Below, one piece after another: positions 36,109 through 48,157 of a stretch of DNA of 64,000 bases. Location: NCBI GenBank assembly GCA_020055645.1, contig CM034546.1, positions 73,718,001-73,782,000 on the forward strand. Direction: 5' to 3'. Positions within the stretch are counted from its first letter, which is position 1. Each line of letters opens with the position of its first letter. A model generated the notes under the pieces. The model saw only the letters and a program-made list of their open reading frames with translations, made no database searches and was not told the origin of the DNA. The stretch comes from Tomocerus qinae (taxonomy: Eukaryota; Arthropoda; Collembola; Entomobryomorpha; Tomoceridae). The position numbers were made by a program, and so were the translations under genes.

Positions 36109-39100
36109 CTATGGATCCGGTTTTTCAAACACTTCTTTCTCAATTTCAAAAGCCTCATCGTGCATGCCCAAACCTTTCAATGTCATGATTTTCCAATAGT
36201 TTGCCCTTAAAACATCAGGATGATTGACTTCTTGAACATTTTTTCGGATTTCCAATACTTCATTGAACAAAAGAAGAGCCTCGTCATATTTCTTCTGGCG
36301 ATACTTAATGCAGCCGATATTGTGTTTTGTATTCAATGTACTTGGATCTTCGTTTCCCATGTTTCTGTCTCCAGCCGCTAGTACTTCTTGGTACATTAAA
36401 AATGCTTGTTCGTACTTTCCTTCCTCATTCAATATCTTAGCTATGTTGTTTTGCAAAGTCAATGTCTCTTGATGTTCTTTGCCAAATCGATTTATTCTCT
36501 TTTCTAATGTGTATTTGAACCAATCCATAGCTTGCTTGTAATGTTTCTGCATACCTAGTGCCATTCCAATTGCATTAGCAGTGTATAAAGTGTGGTCGTC
36601 ATCTTCCCCCAGAAGCTGCATTTGTCTTTCATAAACTTCGGTCATTAAATTGTAGCTTTCTTCGTATTGTCCTTGTTTTTGAAAAATTACTCCCTTCCAT
36701 CCTAACATCCGAATCGTCCAACGATTTTTTTCCCCAAGAGTCGCCGCCATCATCTTTAGAGCATCGCAAGAGAATTCAAAAGCTTCGGAGTAGCATTTAC
36801 TGGAGTAAAACGTCATTGCAATTACATCAGGAAGTTCTTGGTAACTTTCTATTAGTATTTGATGTTTTCTTGTGTTTTCCCAAATCGACTTGACATGACT
36901 CATTTCTTCCAAAGACAAATCTCCAGCTTTTAATTTCGTTTGAGTGATGCCCATAAGACTGTCCAAAGTATCTATCAATTTGTTCTGTTCTTCCAAATCT
37001 GTCCGAATAACTTCTTGTACTAATCGGTGGATGAAAATTAAATCTTCTGTTCCTGCCGTAACACGTTTACAAATTGAATAGTGGTGAAGAATTTGCAAGA
37101 CGTCTCTGTTGACCTGATCTTCAGTCAGCTTATTTAAAAACTTTATAGAAATGTTGTCGGGGGCTAGGAACGAAATAATATTTAAAACTTTCATGGCTGT
37201 TGACCCCAACTTTGGAATGTTTTTAATTTCCCCTAGTGTGATTTTCCATGCTAAGTAAGTCGTGTGAGAAATTCCATTTTGGTCGTCAATTGGATGTTTT
37301 AAGAGTCGCATTGCTTCTCCTTCATTATTGATCAAATCTGTGTACATCTGCAAAGCACATTCAACTGACGAGTGCTGAATGTTATCTTCTATGAAACTTA
37401 CTGCTTGTTGCAGAGCCAACGGAAAATACGCTAGCCTTTGGGATATGGTTTTCAGTTGAGCACACACATCTGATTTATTGGCATCAACTTTTAAGGATTT
37501 AGAAATTAATTCAACTGCAACATCTTCATTAAAAACCTCCAGGGGAATGTGCTCTACTTTGTTTCCAAATACATGATAAGTTGGACGATGCCGAGAAGTA
37601 ATCAAAACGAATGGTCTCAATTCGGAAGGAGGTCTCGTAGATGATGACACAAAATATTTAAGAACTAACCTTTTCGAAGACTGCTGAGTGGTAAATTCTT
37701 CTCTGGATAGTTCCAAATTGTCCAAAATTATTAGCCACTTTTTGCCCCCCAATTTTGCATAAATATCCATCACCAGATTTTGAAGTCCTTTTTCTTTTTC
37801 AGAATTGTCCAATACAGATATATTTAATTTCTTGGCCAATTTTCTAATGGATTCCAATTGAGAAAACATGGTTGCCGCATTAATCCAGATGCAATTACCT
37901 CCGATTTCTTCATAAAACTTTTTTGCATATCGTTTTGCAATTTCACTTTTACCGACTCCTCCTAAACCGCTGATGACGACGAAAGTCAATCGTTTTTTGG
38001 TAAAGCATTCTTCCCGGTAATCATCAATAATTTTAATTTCATTATCTCTTCCGACATAAAACTGAGTTGTGGAATGGATATCAAACCATATGTTTTCATT
38101 GTTAAAGACTTGAGTACTAAGGTTTTCTCTGAGTATCAGTTTATTGGCCGAACTTTCATTTCCTGTATTCTGGAGGCTCTCAGTAAGTATTTGAAAAACC
38201 TTGTCATCCTTTTTCGTCAAAGTTAAGTATAACGTTGTGTTTTTATCATATTCCGTTTGCTGGCATTTCTTAAAATCATGAAATAAATATTTTCAACATT
38301 TTGTTAATCTGAATTATTATTAATTATTCATTTCTCCAAGATGTGATATCATGGCTAGTCGAAAAGATGGTTAACCCTACAGTAACCTGTACCCAGGAGT
38401 TGGCAATAGGCCCGTTTTTGCGGCCTATGTTCACTTCTTATAACAGAACAGAACAGATACCCTCGTTACAGGGCAGGAATAATCAAGTTTTAACAGGGTT
38501 TTTTTTACCAAATATGTTTTTACCTGTCTTGAAAAGCCTACCGGGTAAAGTTTTAGTTACCGGGCAGCAAAACATTTTCTGTATGCCTATATTATCTATG
38601 TCTCAATTAAGGCTTTGGAGTTGGGATAAGTGAGTGCTGACAAGGCGGAAACCAGAGTTAAGAGTTTGAAGAAATTGTAAATATGAACATTAAATTAAAT
38701 ATTGTAACATAGAGAAGTGACATAACTCGAATGACTATATGACATGACGTATCTCACATTGATAATTACTGATTACATTGATTATGATTATAAGTTTAAT
38801 TGTAATGAGTTTAATAATTTTATTACAGAGATGACATCGTGGATAGTTGCTCGTCCTTGTAACTTGATTTTATACTATCAGTTTAGTTTCATTAAAATCG
38901 TTTGACGATAGATAATCAACCGTTTGAACATTTTTTCACTACTTAGCATAATAATGATATCCTGCATATATAGTAAAACATAATAAGCTTTAATAATAAA
39001 TTATGACAAGGGTACCAAAATTTGCTTAAAAGTAAAGTGAATAGCTAAATGACTAAATATTATGTACAATGCATAATAATCCTCAACAAAATATTTATTT

Positions 39101-40298
39101 CTTATTCTAATATAGACTGAGATAGCAATAAATTTATCAATCTATCTATCTATGAATCCATCTATGTCTGGTGTGCCTAGGGATCCTGCATATATTACGT
39201 AACGCAAAAAACCGCTTAACCCATGTGTAACGTAAGTGCTGACTGTTACACTTTTGGGTACCTCCTCCTCCCATTATTTGCACACCTAATATACGCAAAC
39301 TTCTTAAAAGCAAAGTGCACATGCCGACTTCCTCTCAACCACCGTAATGTATTATTGTTATTTCCAATAGATCACCCTAATTGTCATAGCAACCTCAGTT
39401 CTGTTTTAGGAAAGTGGAGGAAAGTTTGTAATGAATTTATAAATTCAGCTAATGGTTGCTGGATGCCCACCCTTCTAAATTTTGCCAAATTTTATTGGGA
39501 GCCTAGTAATTTACAAAATTTTCAAATTCTTAAGATATTTCATATCCAGTTGCCACATTTTTTCAAATTTAAGAATTCTAAAGTTGATTAATCGCTTTCC
39601 ATGAACTTTTCCTTTAATGAATGCAAAATCCATTGACATACTTCCTTTAACTCGACACAATTTAGCATAGGTAACTCGTTTTGCCATGAGATTTTTATTT
39701 AAAGTAGCAAAACACTTATGTCTCAATCAAAACCTTGTTTAAAAAACAATACAACGCTTTAAATTTCTTTAATAATTTTATAGTAGGTAAAGCTTAAAAA
39801 TAATGTAAAACTCATTGACACATTTCTATAAATTGACATACCGATATTACAATAGAAATGGCAGTTTAAAATGCATTGCGGGAACAAGCATTTCAAAATT
39901 TCAAGAAATCTATTATTTTACCTTAAATTATTACATTAGAAGCAAAAAATAATGTACTAATACAAAAATCTACTATATGTAGAGACGTTATTTATCAGAT
40001 AAAATAAGGATTTATATTATTGACGAGAAAATAATAACAAGAAATAAAATAAAAGTGTAATAAATAACTATCAGTACAGTACAGACCATCAAGCACATTC
40101 AGCAACTCACTGAGCCCAACTTTATAATAGGGACTAGAACATGAGTCATGGGAAATGTGTACTTACAATTGTCTGCACTTCAGGCTCCACCAGAACACCT
40201 TTTGATAAAAGAGTAATTAATAATTGATTCAAATTAGTTGTATTTTCTGCCAGATAGTTCAAATTCGGAGTAATACGATTTTCTAACTTGTCACTCAT
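36109..40298 (-). CDS. CARD-NB-ARC-TPR protein (Apaf-1/NLR-like layout), two exons
   Basis: Exon 1 is 40298-40167 (44 codons, donor ATT|GTAAGT) and exon 2 is 38268-36109, joined in phase 0: 763 aa. Residues ~1-90 read as a CARD-like death fold: short amphipathic helices, LLSKGVLVEPEVQTI, then KKDDKVFQILTESLQ. An NB-ARC ATPase follows: VGRDNE at about 115-121, P-loop GLGGVGKSE at about 145-152, Walker B WLIILDN near 222-228, an Arg sensor (VLITSR) near 265-270, and YFPLALQQA near 325-333 as the GxP-like helix. The C-terminal ~250 residues hold about five ~42-aa TPRs of kinesin-light-chain/nephrocystin type. CARD plus NB-ARC suggests a ligand-triggered oligomeric scaffold, as in Apaf-1; TPRs replace WD40 repeats. 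A role in death or immune signalling is inferred. Exon 1 is far upstream because a transposable element sits in the intron. Confidence 0.8.
38614..40123. mobile_element. Terminal-inverted-repeat element, copy 2, in the intron of the CARD-NB-ARC gene
   Basis: Left end GGAGTTGGGATAAGTGAGTG and right end CAACTCACTGAGCCCAACTT are inverted. Ends and inner words (AAAACTCATTGACACATTTC, CTCAATCAAAACCTTG) match copy 1 at 24521-26807, but only about one degenerate set of the minisatellite modules is present. A fragment of repeat family A is embedded at about 39125-39330. Confidence 0.7.
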
Positions 40299-41989
40299 GT
40301 TAAATTAAGTTGCAGCGTGACGGAATAAGTCCCAGTTTGTTGTATTGTATTATAATGTAATTAGTGGGAGTAGTCTAGAATTTATATACCAGTAAGCCAT
40401 GGTAAATCTTGTTAATAGTCATTTAATCAACTTGACAGTGTTCCATGTCACATAGATAATACAAATAAATAATAGTGATGGTTCAAATGCAAACTCAAAC
40501 TATTAGGTATCTTATTTGATTGACAGATAAAAATGCACTCGACGAGCAATACGCACATAACACTTGACACAATTATATTGTTTAGCAATTTACATAATAT
40601 TATTAAGCATTCACATCATTAATCGTTATAAATAAAAGACAGGATGATTCATTTGAAAGCAAAAAATTACTTCGTCCTATTTAATTTGGCTTTTCACAAA
40701 CAGAGATCACTGAAGGGATATTTTTTAAAATGAGTAGCTCTTAAAGCTTTAACTCTTGCGTTTACTGCACCTTTTACTGTGGTAAAAAGAAAGTTCAAAT
40801 TTTATCAAAATTACAAAGTAAAATCATTATCAATTTACAGGTTTAAAAGGAAAAAGGTTTTTCGTGTACCAGAATAAATTCTCTTTACTACCCACCCTGT
40901 ATGCAAAGTTCTTCATCTCGTTCAAAAGCAGAGTTAATCATTTTGACAATTCCGTTGAAATTAAAGTGCATTAAGATGATGTCATGCACCATTAAACGTT
41001 TGTAATTAAAATTTATTAATTGATCATGACTAAATTATTATGTATGTAAGTAGAACAATTAAGTCATCAATCACGGTCGTGACAGAGTCGTGAAGTGGCC
41101 ACGATTATTGTAATGGAACGGAAGAGGCCAAAACAGATAGTGTCAAATTACCAACCCATTGTTTGTTGCATTCTATTTTACAGATAGCTTTATCAAAAAG
41201 TGTAACGCTGCAAATCAATATGCCCCATATATGGATAAATGAAAAAATAAACAAGCTTTAAAACACTACAGAACATAGAACGGAAAATCAAGATCACAAT
41301 ATACAAGACATCTGTTCTCAGTTTGCTCTGAACGGTTTATGACATTAAAGTTGTACCTAGTGAAATAACAATCACATTAGGATTAGGTGTGGTTTAATAG
41401 GTTTAGGTTTAGAACAAGGTTTCCTTAAATAAAATTATGGCCTTAAATGTAAGAATTAAATTATTATTGTGTACCTAAAGGCGGTGAAGTGGTTCCAGGA
41501 ATGAACGCTACGTTTACTAACGTAGTAAAAACATTGATTCTTTTTGTATACTCATTTCCCAAAGCAGGTGAGACTGAGAACGCATGACATTGATGACATG
41601 TATATAAATTATGAAAATGATGAAAGAACTTATACCGTTGGCGATTTTGTTCTTCTGGTTGTTTGTGCTGACTTAACTGGTATACGGAATTGACTGGGGG
41701 CGGTAAGATTCTCTCTTTAAGGGAAGCGTATGAATCTGAAAGTGGGAAAACTCGATAACTTTGTATATAGTAAAATAACCATGGATATAATTTTCAATGA
41801 AGCAGAATAGTCAATTTATTGCACAAAAGTAGTTTGCAAAGCTCTTTCTTGTTCTCTCTTCTTGCTACTCATCACTTACCACCTTTGAATCTAAATATCT
41901 CCGAACCGAATATTACTTATTGGGACTGTGTAGACCAATGTGTTATAGGAATTTTTAACTTTTCTTCTCTCGACTGGGTTGAATTTAGG
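40299..41989. other. AT-rich intergenic DNA
   Basis: Upstream region of the CARD-NB-ARC gene and flank of the LINE cluster. A family-like open frame was not found. Confidence 0.45.
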
Positions 41990-42259
41990 CAACGGTACCT
42001 CGTTGCCGTTGTTGACGATAAACATTGTTGCCAATTCATCTTTTACCAAGGGCAACAAAGGCAACACTCATTTGGTTATGTAAAACTTGAATGTAACAAA
42101 CCTAACCTAAATGAAATAAACAAATTCGACAGTTATCTATAAAAATTATTAGGTTAGGTTCGTTACATTCAAAACTGGTGGAATTTCATTTTTCCCCAGA
42201 TCCCCCCTTATAATTTTAATAACGGTGTCAACATATTTAAGGACCTTAAGATACTCAAA

Positions 42260-43060
42260 ATGTCTAATTCTGATCACTTTCCTTTACTACTAGATCTTAA
42301 TTCCGGCGTTTTTCATACATACAGACATATCTCTACTAAGAAACTACCAAGTAAAATGTTTATCAATAATAACAATGTAAACCAATTTTCAGACGAACTC
42401 AATGTTTCCTTAATCTCTAAATTTCCCGAACCTTGCTTCATCAGTGAGTCTGTTTCAACAGAAGAACTATTTCAAGATATTAAGGCCTCGATTCTGCAAA
42501 CAGCTGCCAACCTACAAATCCTCAAACCAGAAACAACATTCAAAATTGACCAATCAAGACCAAAATGGGTTGACGGAGAATGCGAAAAAGCTAGGAAATC
42601 GAAGAACAAAGCATTGAGAGCATTCCGCTCATGCTCGGCTCATAATACCTCTAAAAAACTCTCAGAATATATCGCAGCTAAGAAATCATACCAAGAAATC
42701 TGCTCCGCGAAGAGCTCAGCCCACTACAAAAAAATCGAAGAAAGTCTCAAAAACCACAAAAGAGGCAAAGATTTCTGGAACGCAGTAAAACAAATCCGAC
42801 AACAAGAGCGACAACCAAATAGTGATGCAAGCATTAGCCCCGATGTCTGGTACCAATACTATTCTACGTTATTCGAATCCGAGGATTGTTCTACAATTGT
42901 GGAAAATCAGGAACGCTCCCATGACGAAATTCTAGACAAGGAAATATCAATGGAAGAACTCACCCTCTGCATGAAAAAACTGAAAAGAAACAAGGCTGCG
43001 GGCCTGGACCTCATTCCTAACGAAATGTGGCTGCATTCCCCGCCAATATTAACGAAACTT
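42260..43060 (+). pseudogene. LINE A ORF2, 5' part (endonuclease end, linker, start of RT)
   Basis: Open through 43060; the frame extends upstream of the ATG at 42260 to about 42200, so this ATG is internal to ORF2. The segment has SDHFPLLLDL, the conserved end of an apurinic-like endonuclease, then a basic linker, then the first RT block (LKRNKAAGLDLIPNEMW). The frame is cut at 43060 by the insertion and continues in the same frame at 44131. Confidence 0.8.
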
Positions 43061-43102
43061 GGAACGCTTCACGATTTTGCGTGTCATCCTTGCGCAGGGG
43101 CC

Positions 43103-43142
<40 letters not shown>
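43061..43142 (-). pseudogene. Partial U6 snRNA sequence (antisense to the LINE)
   Basis: On the minus strand this reads ACATATACTAAAATTGG, then GAACGATACAGAGAAGATTA, GCATGGCCCCTGCGCAAGG and ATGACACGCAAAATCGTG, and ends GAAGCGTTCC. These are the highly conserved ACAGAGA box, catalytic stem and 3' part of U6. The 5' stem-loop and the 3' oligo-U are missing, and no snRNA promoter is expected, so it is a retro-copy rather than a gene. Confidence 0.9.
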
Positions 43143-44130
43143 ACGCCACGAGGGCAGTTTTGATTCCAGAGTAGCTGCCGAAGTGAACGGACACGACATT
43201 GTCGTGGTCCTCATATTTTTAAATTTTTCGGCTTATTTTTGGGCCTATTTTTGCCCAAAAAGTAGTGCTGTGCATAGAGTGAAGAGGCCTGTACACCTGG
43301 GACAGAATTTAGTGCACGAAAGTGGGACAGAATGTCCGAATTCGGTGTTTTTTGCGTGAAGCAGCCCACTGAAATACCATTTTTTCTGTGCTGTGAGTGG
43401 AATTCCTTATCGCGGAGGACGGCCATGGATGCTAATTGGGTCTGGCAGCGGCGTGAACAGTGGCGGTATGCAGATTAGAAGATAAGACGGCCTTCGAAGA
43501 CCTGTGCTGCCTACTACAACCGACCAGATTAGTAGTGCTTTTCTTACTAGTCATTCTCATGTTGGCCCTGCGACTGTCTTCTCCGCTATCAGTGTTCCAG
43601 CCATTCAGCAGGATAACAAGCAGTGTAGCATCAATAACATCGTCAAGGTATAAGGGCCGATCACTCTGTGCACAGTCTACTCATCATATTATTGGCTAAT
43701 TTACATTCTGTCTCCATAAAGCTACTCTGGAACCCGCTTATGCGTGAGTATAGGCGTAACTTCTGTATTAAGGTTATTTACATATACCTATCTATGCATA
43801 TTACTTGATCTTATGTATTTCTGGTACTAACTGAGCTTTAGGTTTTCTCTTGTGTACTGGTGGTATAATTAAAGATTTCCCTAGGACGGTGCTTCCCTGT
43901 CCCATGTCTATGACTGTTAGCGGTGCAGGTTTCTGTCATTATGTGAGGCTATACTTATTTTTGGCTGTTGGTTAGTTGTAATACAGTGAATACTTGGATT
44001 ATTGTAATGTGTTTGTAATAATTGGCATATGAATTTGAATATCTGTAACATGTATTATTTTGTGTGATGGGCGACAGCCCGCTGGAAGCGCAAATAAAAC
44101 CCCCTACTACTACTACTATTAACGAAACTT
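43061..44130 (+). mobile_element. LINE B insertion with antisense U6 at its 5' end and a 14-bp target duplication
   Basis: TATTAACGAAACTT occurs just before the insert (43047-43060) and again at its end (44117-44130). The insert ends with AAATAAAACCCCCTACTACT and a (CTA)n tail, a typical LINE 3' end on the + strand. Its first 82 bases are antisense U6 snRNA. The middle (43143-44090) is mostly non-coding and probably 3'UTR. Removing the insert plus one duplicate restores the LINE A reading frame. Confidence 0.85.
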
Positions 44131-45957
44131 CTTCCCGAACTGTTCCAGAGATGCCTGGACACCGGCCAAGTTCCTCTTGATTGGGGCCTAACCGAAATTG
44201 TCCCTATATACAAAAAAGGCCCTAGAGAAAATCCGGAAAACCATAGACCTATCGCTCTCATGCAAACAACACTCAAACTCTTTACGTCTGTGTTAGCACA
44301 GCGACTGTCCTCGTGGGCGATCTACAACAACAAACTGTCCGACTATCAAGCGGCCTACAAGAAAGGAAGTGGATGCGAAGATCACATATTTGCACTTAAC
44401 ACCGCCATTCAAATACAGCTAAACAAAAAAGGTGGAAAGCTCTACCTTCTGTTTGCTGACCTGTCCAACGCTTTCGGCTGCGTCCCTCATGATTTGCTAT
44501 GGCAAAAACTCTATGACTACGGACTCTCCTCAAAATTCGTGCAAGTCGTCCAATCAATATATTCCACTACAAAAGCATGCGTCCGTACCCCAACTGGTCA
44601 CACCAACTCCTTCCCTATACTGCGCTCATGCCCCCAAGGCGAGACACTGTCGCCCAACCTATTCTGTATCTTCATTAACGACATAATAAAGAAAATGGAA
44701 GACAGTGAAACATCGGGAATTCGGATCCTCAACCACATCGAAAAAATACAACTAATAATACATATCCTACTATTTTCCGACGACAAGGTTCTCCTAGCTC
44801 CCAGCAAGCTTCAGCTTCAAAGAAAAATTAATATACTTAAATCCTTCTTGGAAGAGAACCAACTTAATATCAATCTAGGAAAAACGAATATATTAGTAGT
44901 CTCAAAAACTGGACGAACTGTAAAATCGGAGAAATTCTTCTGGGGTGAAGAAAAGATTTCTATCGTAAAATCTTACACCTATCTGGGTGTCATTTTTACT
45001 TCGTCCGGTCTCTTCAACCAACAAGCTACATCGGCAGTTAGTAAAGGAAAAAATGCCTCCGCGTCCGTCCTATCTTTAGTGTCTAAAGGTAGAATAGTGA
45101 CCGCCGACTCAAGGGAAGAGCTTTTTGAATTCATAGCTAACTCCACAGTTTTGTATAGCTCATCTATTTGGGGCCTAACACATTCAGAAACATTAGAGCA
45201 AGTCCCTCAATTTTTTTCCAAAAGATCCTTAAAACTACCTATCACTACACCTAAATACTTTGTTCGTCTGGAAACTGGTATCACCCATATAAAATTATGT
45301 ATATTTAAGTATTTTATTAATTTTTGGATTAGAATTCTAAAAAAGGAAAATAATTCTCTCGTTAAATCTTGTTACTATCAGATACGAAATCTTAACACAG
45401 TTGATATAAGATATAACTGGGCAGCTCAGGCTAGGCAGCTACTTGCTGAAATAGAGATGGAACACTTGTGGGACAGAGACAACCTAGAAGAAATCTTAGA
45501 AAATCGCTGTAACTTAATAGAAAAGTTTAAGGCTCGCCTCCATGAGACCGACCTAATGAGTGTTACCTTGTCCAACAACCACGGCCACTATAAATACCTA
45601 AAAATTTCGATTGGTAGAGAAAATTATATTTCATGTAATCTGCCCAATACCGTTACATCTATCCTAGCCCAGCTGAGACTAAACAGAAGCCAAATGTACC
45701 ATAGAGGTAAAAATATAGAAATCACTTCATGTAAATACTGCTTCAATGGCAATGTTGACTGGTATCATTTCTTTTATACCTGTAAAGAATTAAATGAATT
45801 AAGAGAAAAATACGATATACTATTATTTTCTGAATGCTGTGTAACTGAAGAAAATTTTTTGCAAATAACATTTTATAATAATGAAACTGCTGCTCAATAT
45901 TTCAAACTGTACAACTTTGTCGTAACTATTCTAGCAAACTCCGGAACGAATGTATAA
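44131..45957 (+). pseudogene. LINE A ORF2, 3' part (reverse transcriptase and zinc knuckle)
   Basis: Open from 44131 to the stop at 45957. RT blocks in order: NHRPIALMQTTLKLFTSV, LLFADLSNAFGCVPH (motif A with catalytic Asp), SCPQGETLSPNLFCIFIND, and LLFSDDKVLLA (motif C, FSDD in place of the usual YADD or FADD). The C-terminal CKYCFNGNVDWYHFFYTC is a CX2CX8HX4C zinc knuckle. The segment itself has no stops, so LINE A was recently active and was broken mainly by 5' truncation and the LINE B insertion. Clade not assigned; Jockey/I/R1-like is possible. Confidence 0.85.
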
Positions 45958-46212
45958 CGATTATATAGTCCTAGCACCTAAGTATTGTCTAATTCCGATC
46001 TCTGTATATATCTTATTACCGTATATCTCAAACAATTGTATCTGAAGTACTATTGAACGGACGGGACCCGAGTACAATTAATAAATATACATACATACAT
46101 ACATACGATAAGTGGTAAAGTCATTGATGAGGGTGTTGCCGGTGGTAAGTGGTAAAGATGAATTGGCACCAATGTTTACCGTTAACAACGCCCTTCCGGC
46201 AACGAGGTACCA

Positions 46213-46698
46213 CTGTCTATATAATCAGTCCTCGACTGTGAACAAACTAATTTTTGATACTGTTTTTATGCTGTTTTCCACTCCGACACTTTGGAAACCC
46301 ATTCCAGCACATTGGAAACTCAATCCAACACAACTGTCATGTTTTAAAGATGTTTGTTTGCATATTCAAACTAGTTTGTGTACGATTGAAATCGATTTTT
46401 GAAAAATCAGTTTTACATAAATAAAGTAGAGAAGAGAGAAAAGTCATGCTTCATTCGCGGCCCCACTTTGACTGAGAGTTTGGCCCTACCTAAAGGATTT
46501 GGGCTTAATCTTTCGGGTCATCTAGACCTGTAGACACCGTCAAAACAAATACCAGGAGAATATCATAAAAAATTTGATTATATAATTATATTCTAGCCTT
46601 CTAGCGCTTCAGCATTTTTGACTGGCTGACAAGGTCACAAGTACAGGCTGTTTATTCACTGAGCCCCAGTTACAGTTTTTTAGATCATGAAGAACATA
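46213..46698. other. Intergenic DNA
   Basis: No gene recognised. Confidence 0.45.
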
Positions 46699-46977
46699 AT
46701 ATCGTCTGCCTAATATTACAACGTAACAAGCCATTTCATCATGACTGCTACTACAAAGTAACAAACCATTTTATCATGGCTGAGACAAAGTAACAAACCA
46801 TTTTATCATGACCGCGACAATGTAACAAACCAATGTATCAGGAGTTAGGTTTGTTACGTTGTCGCAGCCATGATAAAATGGTTTGTTACTTTGTCTCAGC
46901 CATGATGAAATGGTTTGTTACTCTGTAGCAGTCATGATGAAATGGCTTGTTACGTTGTAATATTAGGCAGACGATAT
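46699..46977. mobile_element. Palindromic (foldback) MITE, copy 3
   Basis: Same organisation as copies 1 and 2; ATATCGTCTGCCTAATATTA at the left, its complement at the right, ATAT at both borders. Confidence 0.85.
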
Positions 46978-47026
46978 GACATATAATACAGATTACATCC
47001 GACTTCCTTTACAGCAACCGAATCAA

Positions 47027-47285
47027 CTCAAAAACCAATCGACCTACAAAAAAGTTTAAATAGGCAAACAGATAGTCCACAATCCCCTGCATTCGGCTCC
47101 GAAAGAATATTTCAAACATATTGGTCCAATCTGGAGATATAAACGTTTTCGTGCGGAATTTGCAATTAATCGCAACTACAGAAAAAAGTTTAAAATATTC
47201 TTTCGGAGCCGAATGCTGTGGGTTATGGAGTATCTTTTTTCCTATTTAAACTTTCTTGTAGCTCTTTTGGTTTTTGAGTTGATTC
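47027..47285. repeat. Imperfect foldback element
   Basis: Left arm words AACTCAAAAACCAATCG, AAGTTTAAATAGG and GCATTCGGCTCCGAAAGAAT return in inverted order on the right (ATTCTTTCGGAGCCGAATGC, CCTATTTAAACTTTC, TTGGTTTTTGAGTT). It is about 260 bp, non-coding, and looks like another MITE-type foldback. Confidence 0.7.
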
Positions 47286-47503
47286 TTTTGGCGCAAAAAA
47301 AGTTAAGAGGCAATATGATAGTCAGATTAATTTGCCGGTTGCCATCGGACGCGTACCTTAAGTTTGGAGATATATTGAGTTGATTTGTCATAGTGAAGTA
47401 GTTACAACGCGGAGTTATATTGGTTTTAAAATCCCCGCAAAGTAACAAGAACTATATTATTATTCTGTACTGTCCCATACAATAATGTCCCATAGTTAAG
47501 TAC

Positions 47504-48157
47504 TGTTACATCCCGTCCTAAGGATCAGGAGTGTAGGGCCTTCCATCAGGAATCCCGATTATTACCCGTCAGGGCTTCTCTTTACTAGGGTTCGTTTTAT
47601 GCAGCCATCAGGCTGTTCTTTTACCACTCGGACCCGCTAGGGTCCAGGGGTTACAGTCCACCAAGACATCGTGAGTTTATACTGCCCATCAAGACAGTTA
47701 CTTTAAAACCATCAGGTTTTTACGAAGTAAATTACAAATAGGTGAACCTACAGAATCACCAGAAAATATACAAAGGATCGTTTCAGTAGAAAGTTTTTAT
47801 TTACAAGACTACATTTTACTGATTTCTGTAGAATGCTGTCAATCCAATGATTGAATGAATTACATTGGTTAATCGGTTCAACTGATTCAACTGATTGATG
47901 TGATTGATTTCATCTGGAGCTCGCAGGCTCCTTTTATACTAACATTTATGAGTAGATACGTAACACGTGTATTGCGAGTGACTTAAATAAATAGTAAAGA
48001 ATTTTACTATTTACTTTAGCTGTCTTAATAAATTCTTATCTTATATCTAAGTAAATAGAACAGAATGTAAGTCGAATGATCAGCTTACGTTTTGTTCCCT
48101 CTATAAACTAAATTTATTATTATTATATTACGATCTCGTTACGTGGATAGCGTAACA
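47504..48157. mobile_element. Solo LTR of an LTR retrotransposon, 654 bp
   Basis: Begins TGTTACATCCCG and ends GCGTAACA (TG...CA with short inverted ends) and is bracketed by the 4-bp direct repeat GTAC at 47500-47503 and 48158-48161. A TATA-like CTTTTATACT lies at about 47930, where an LTR promoter would be. The base composition is more GC-rich than the flanks. There is no internal coding region, so this is what recombination between two LTRs leaves behind. A 4-bp duplication fits Ty3/Gypsy-like elements, but the family is not proven. Confidence 0.75.

Larger units (their letters stand above)
42190..46107 (+). mobile_element. Non-LTR retrotransposon (LINE A), 5'-truncated
   Basis: Contains the C-terminal end of an endonuclease domain (SDHFPLLLDL), a reverse transcriptase and a C-terminal zinc knuckle. 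It ends with AATAAATATACATAC followed by a short (ATAC)n tail at about 46083-46107, typical of LINEs with microsatellite tails. The left border is approximate. It is interrupted at 43061-44116 by a second retroelement insertion. Confidence 0.85.
41990..46212. repeat. Inverted-repeat arms (41990-42070 and 46130-46212) flanking a LINE
   Basis: The left arm (GGTACCTCGTTGCCG ... GATAAACATTG ... GCCAATTCATCTTTTACC) is matched in inverse orientation on the right (GGTAAAGATGAATTGGC ... AATGTTTACC ... CGGCAACGAGGTACC) with small gaps. The arms were probably much closer before the LINE inserted between them; a foldback element is the likely original. Confidence 0.65.

Noticed and set aside
43061-43142. 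Functional U6 snRNA gene
   Set aside because: The 5' stem-loop and terminal oligo-U are missing and the copy is embedded at a retrotransposon junction with a target duplication.
43027-43359. Plus-strand ORFs across the U6/LINE B junction
   Set aside because: They run through antisense U6 and LINE 3' sequence; no protein family seen.
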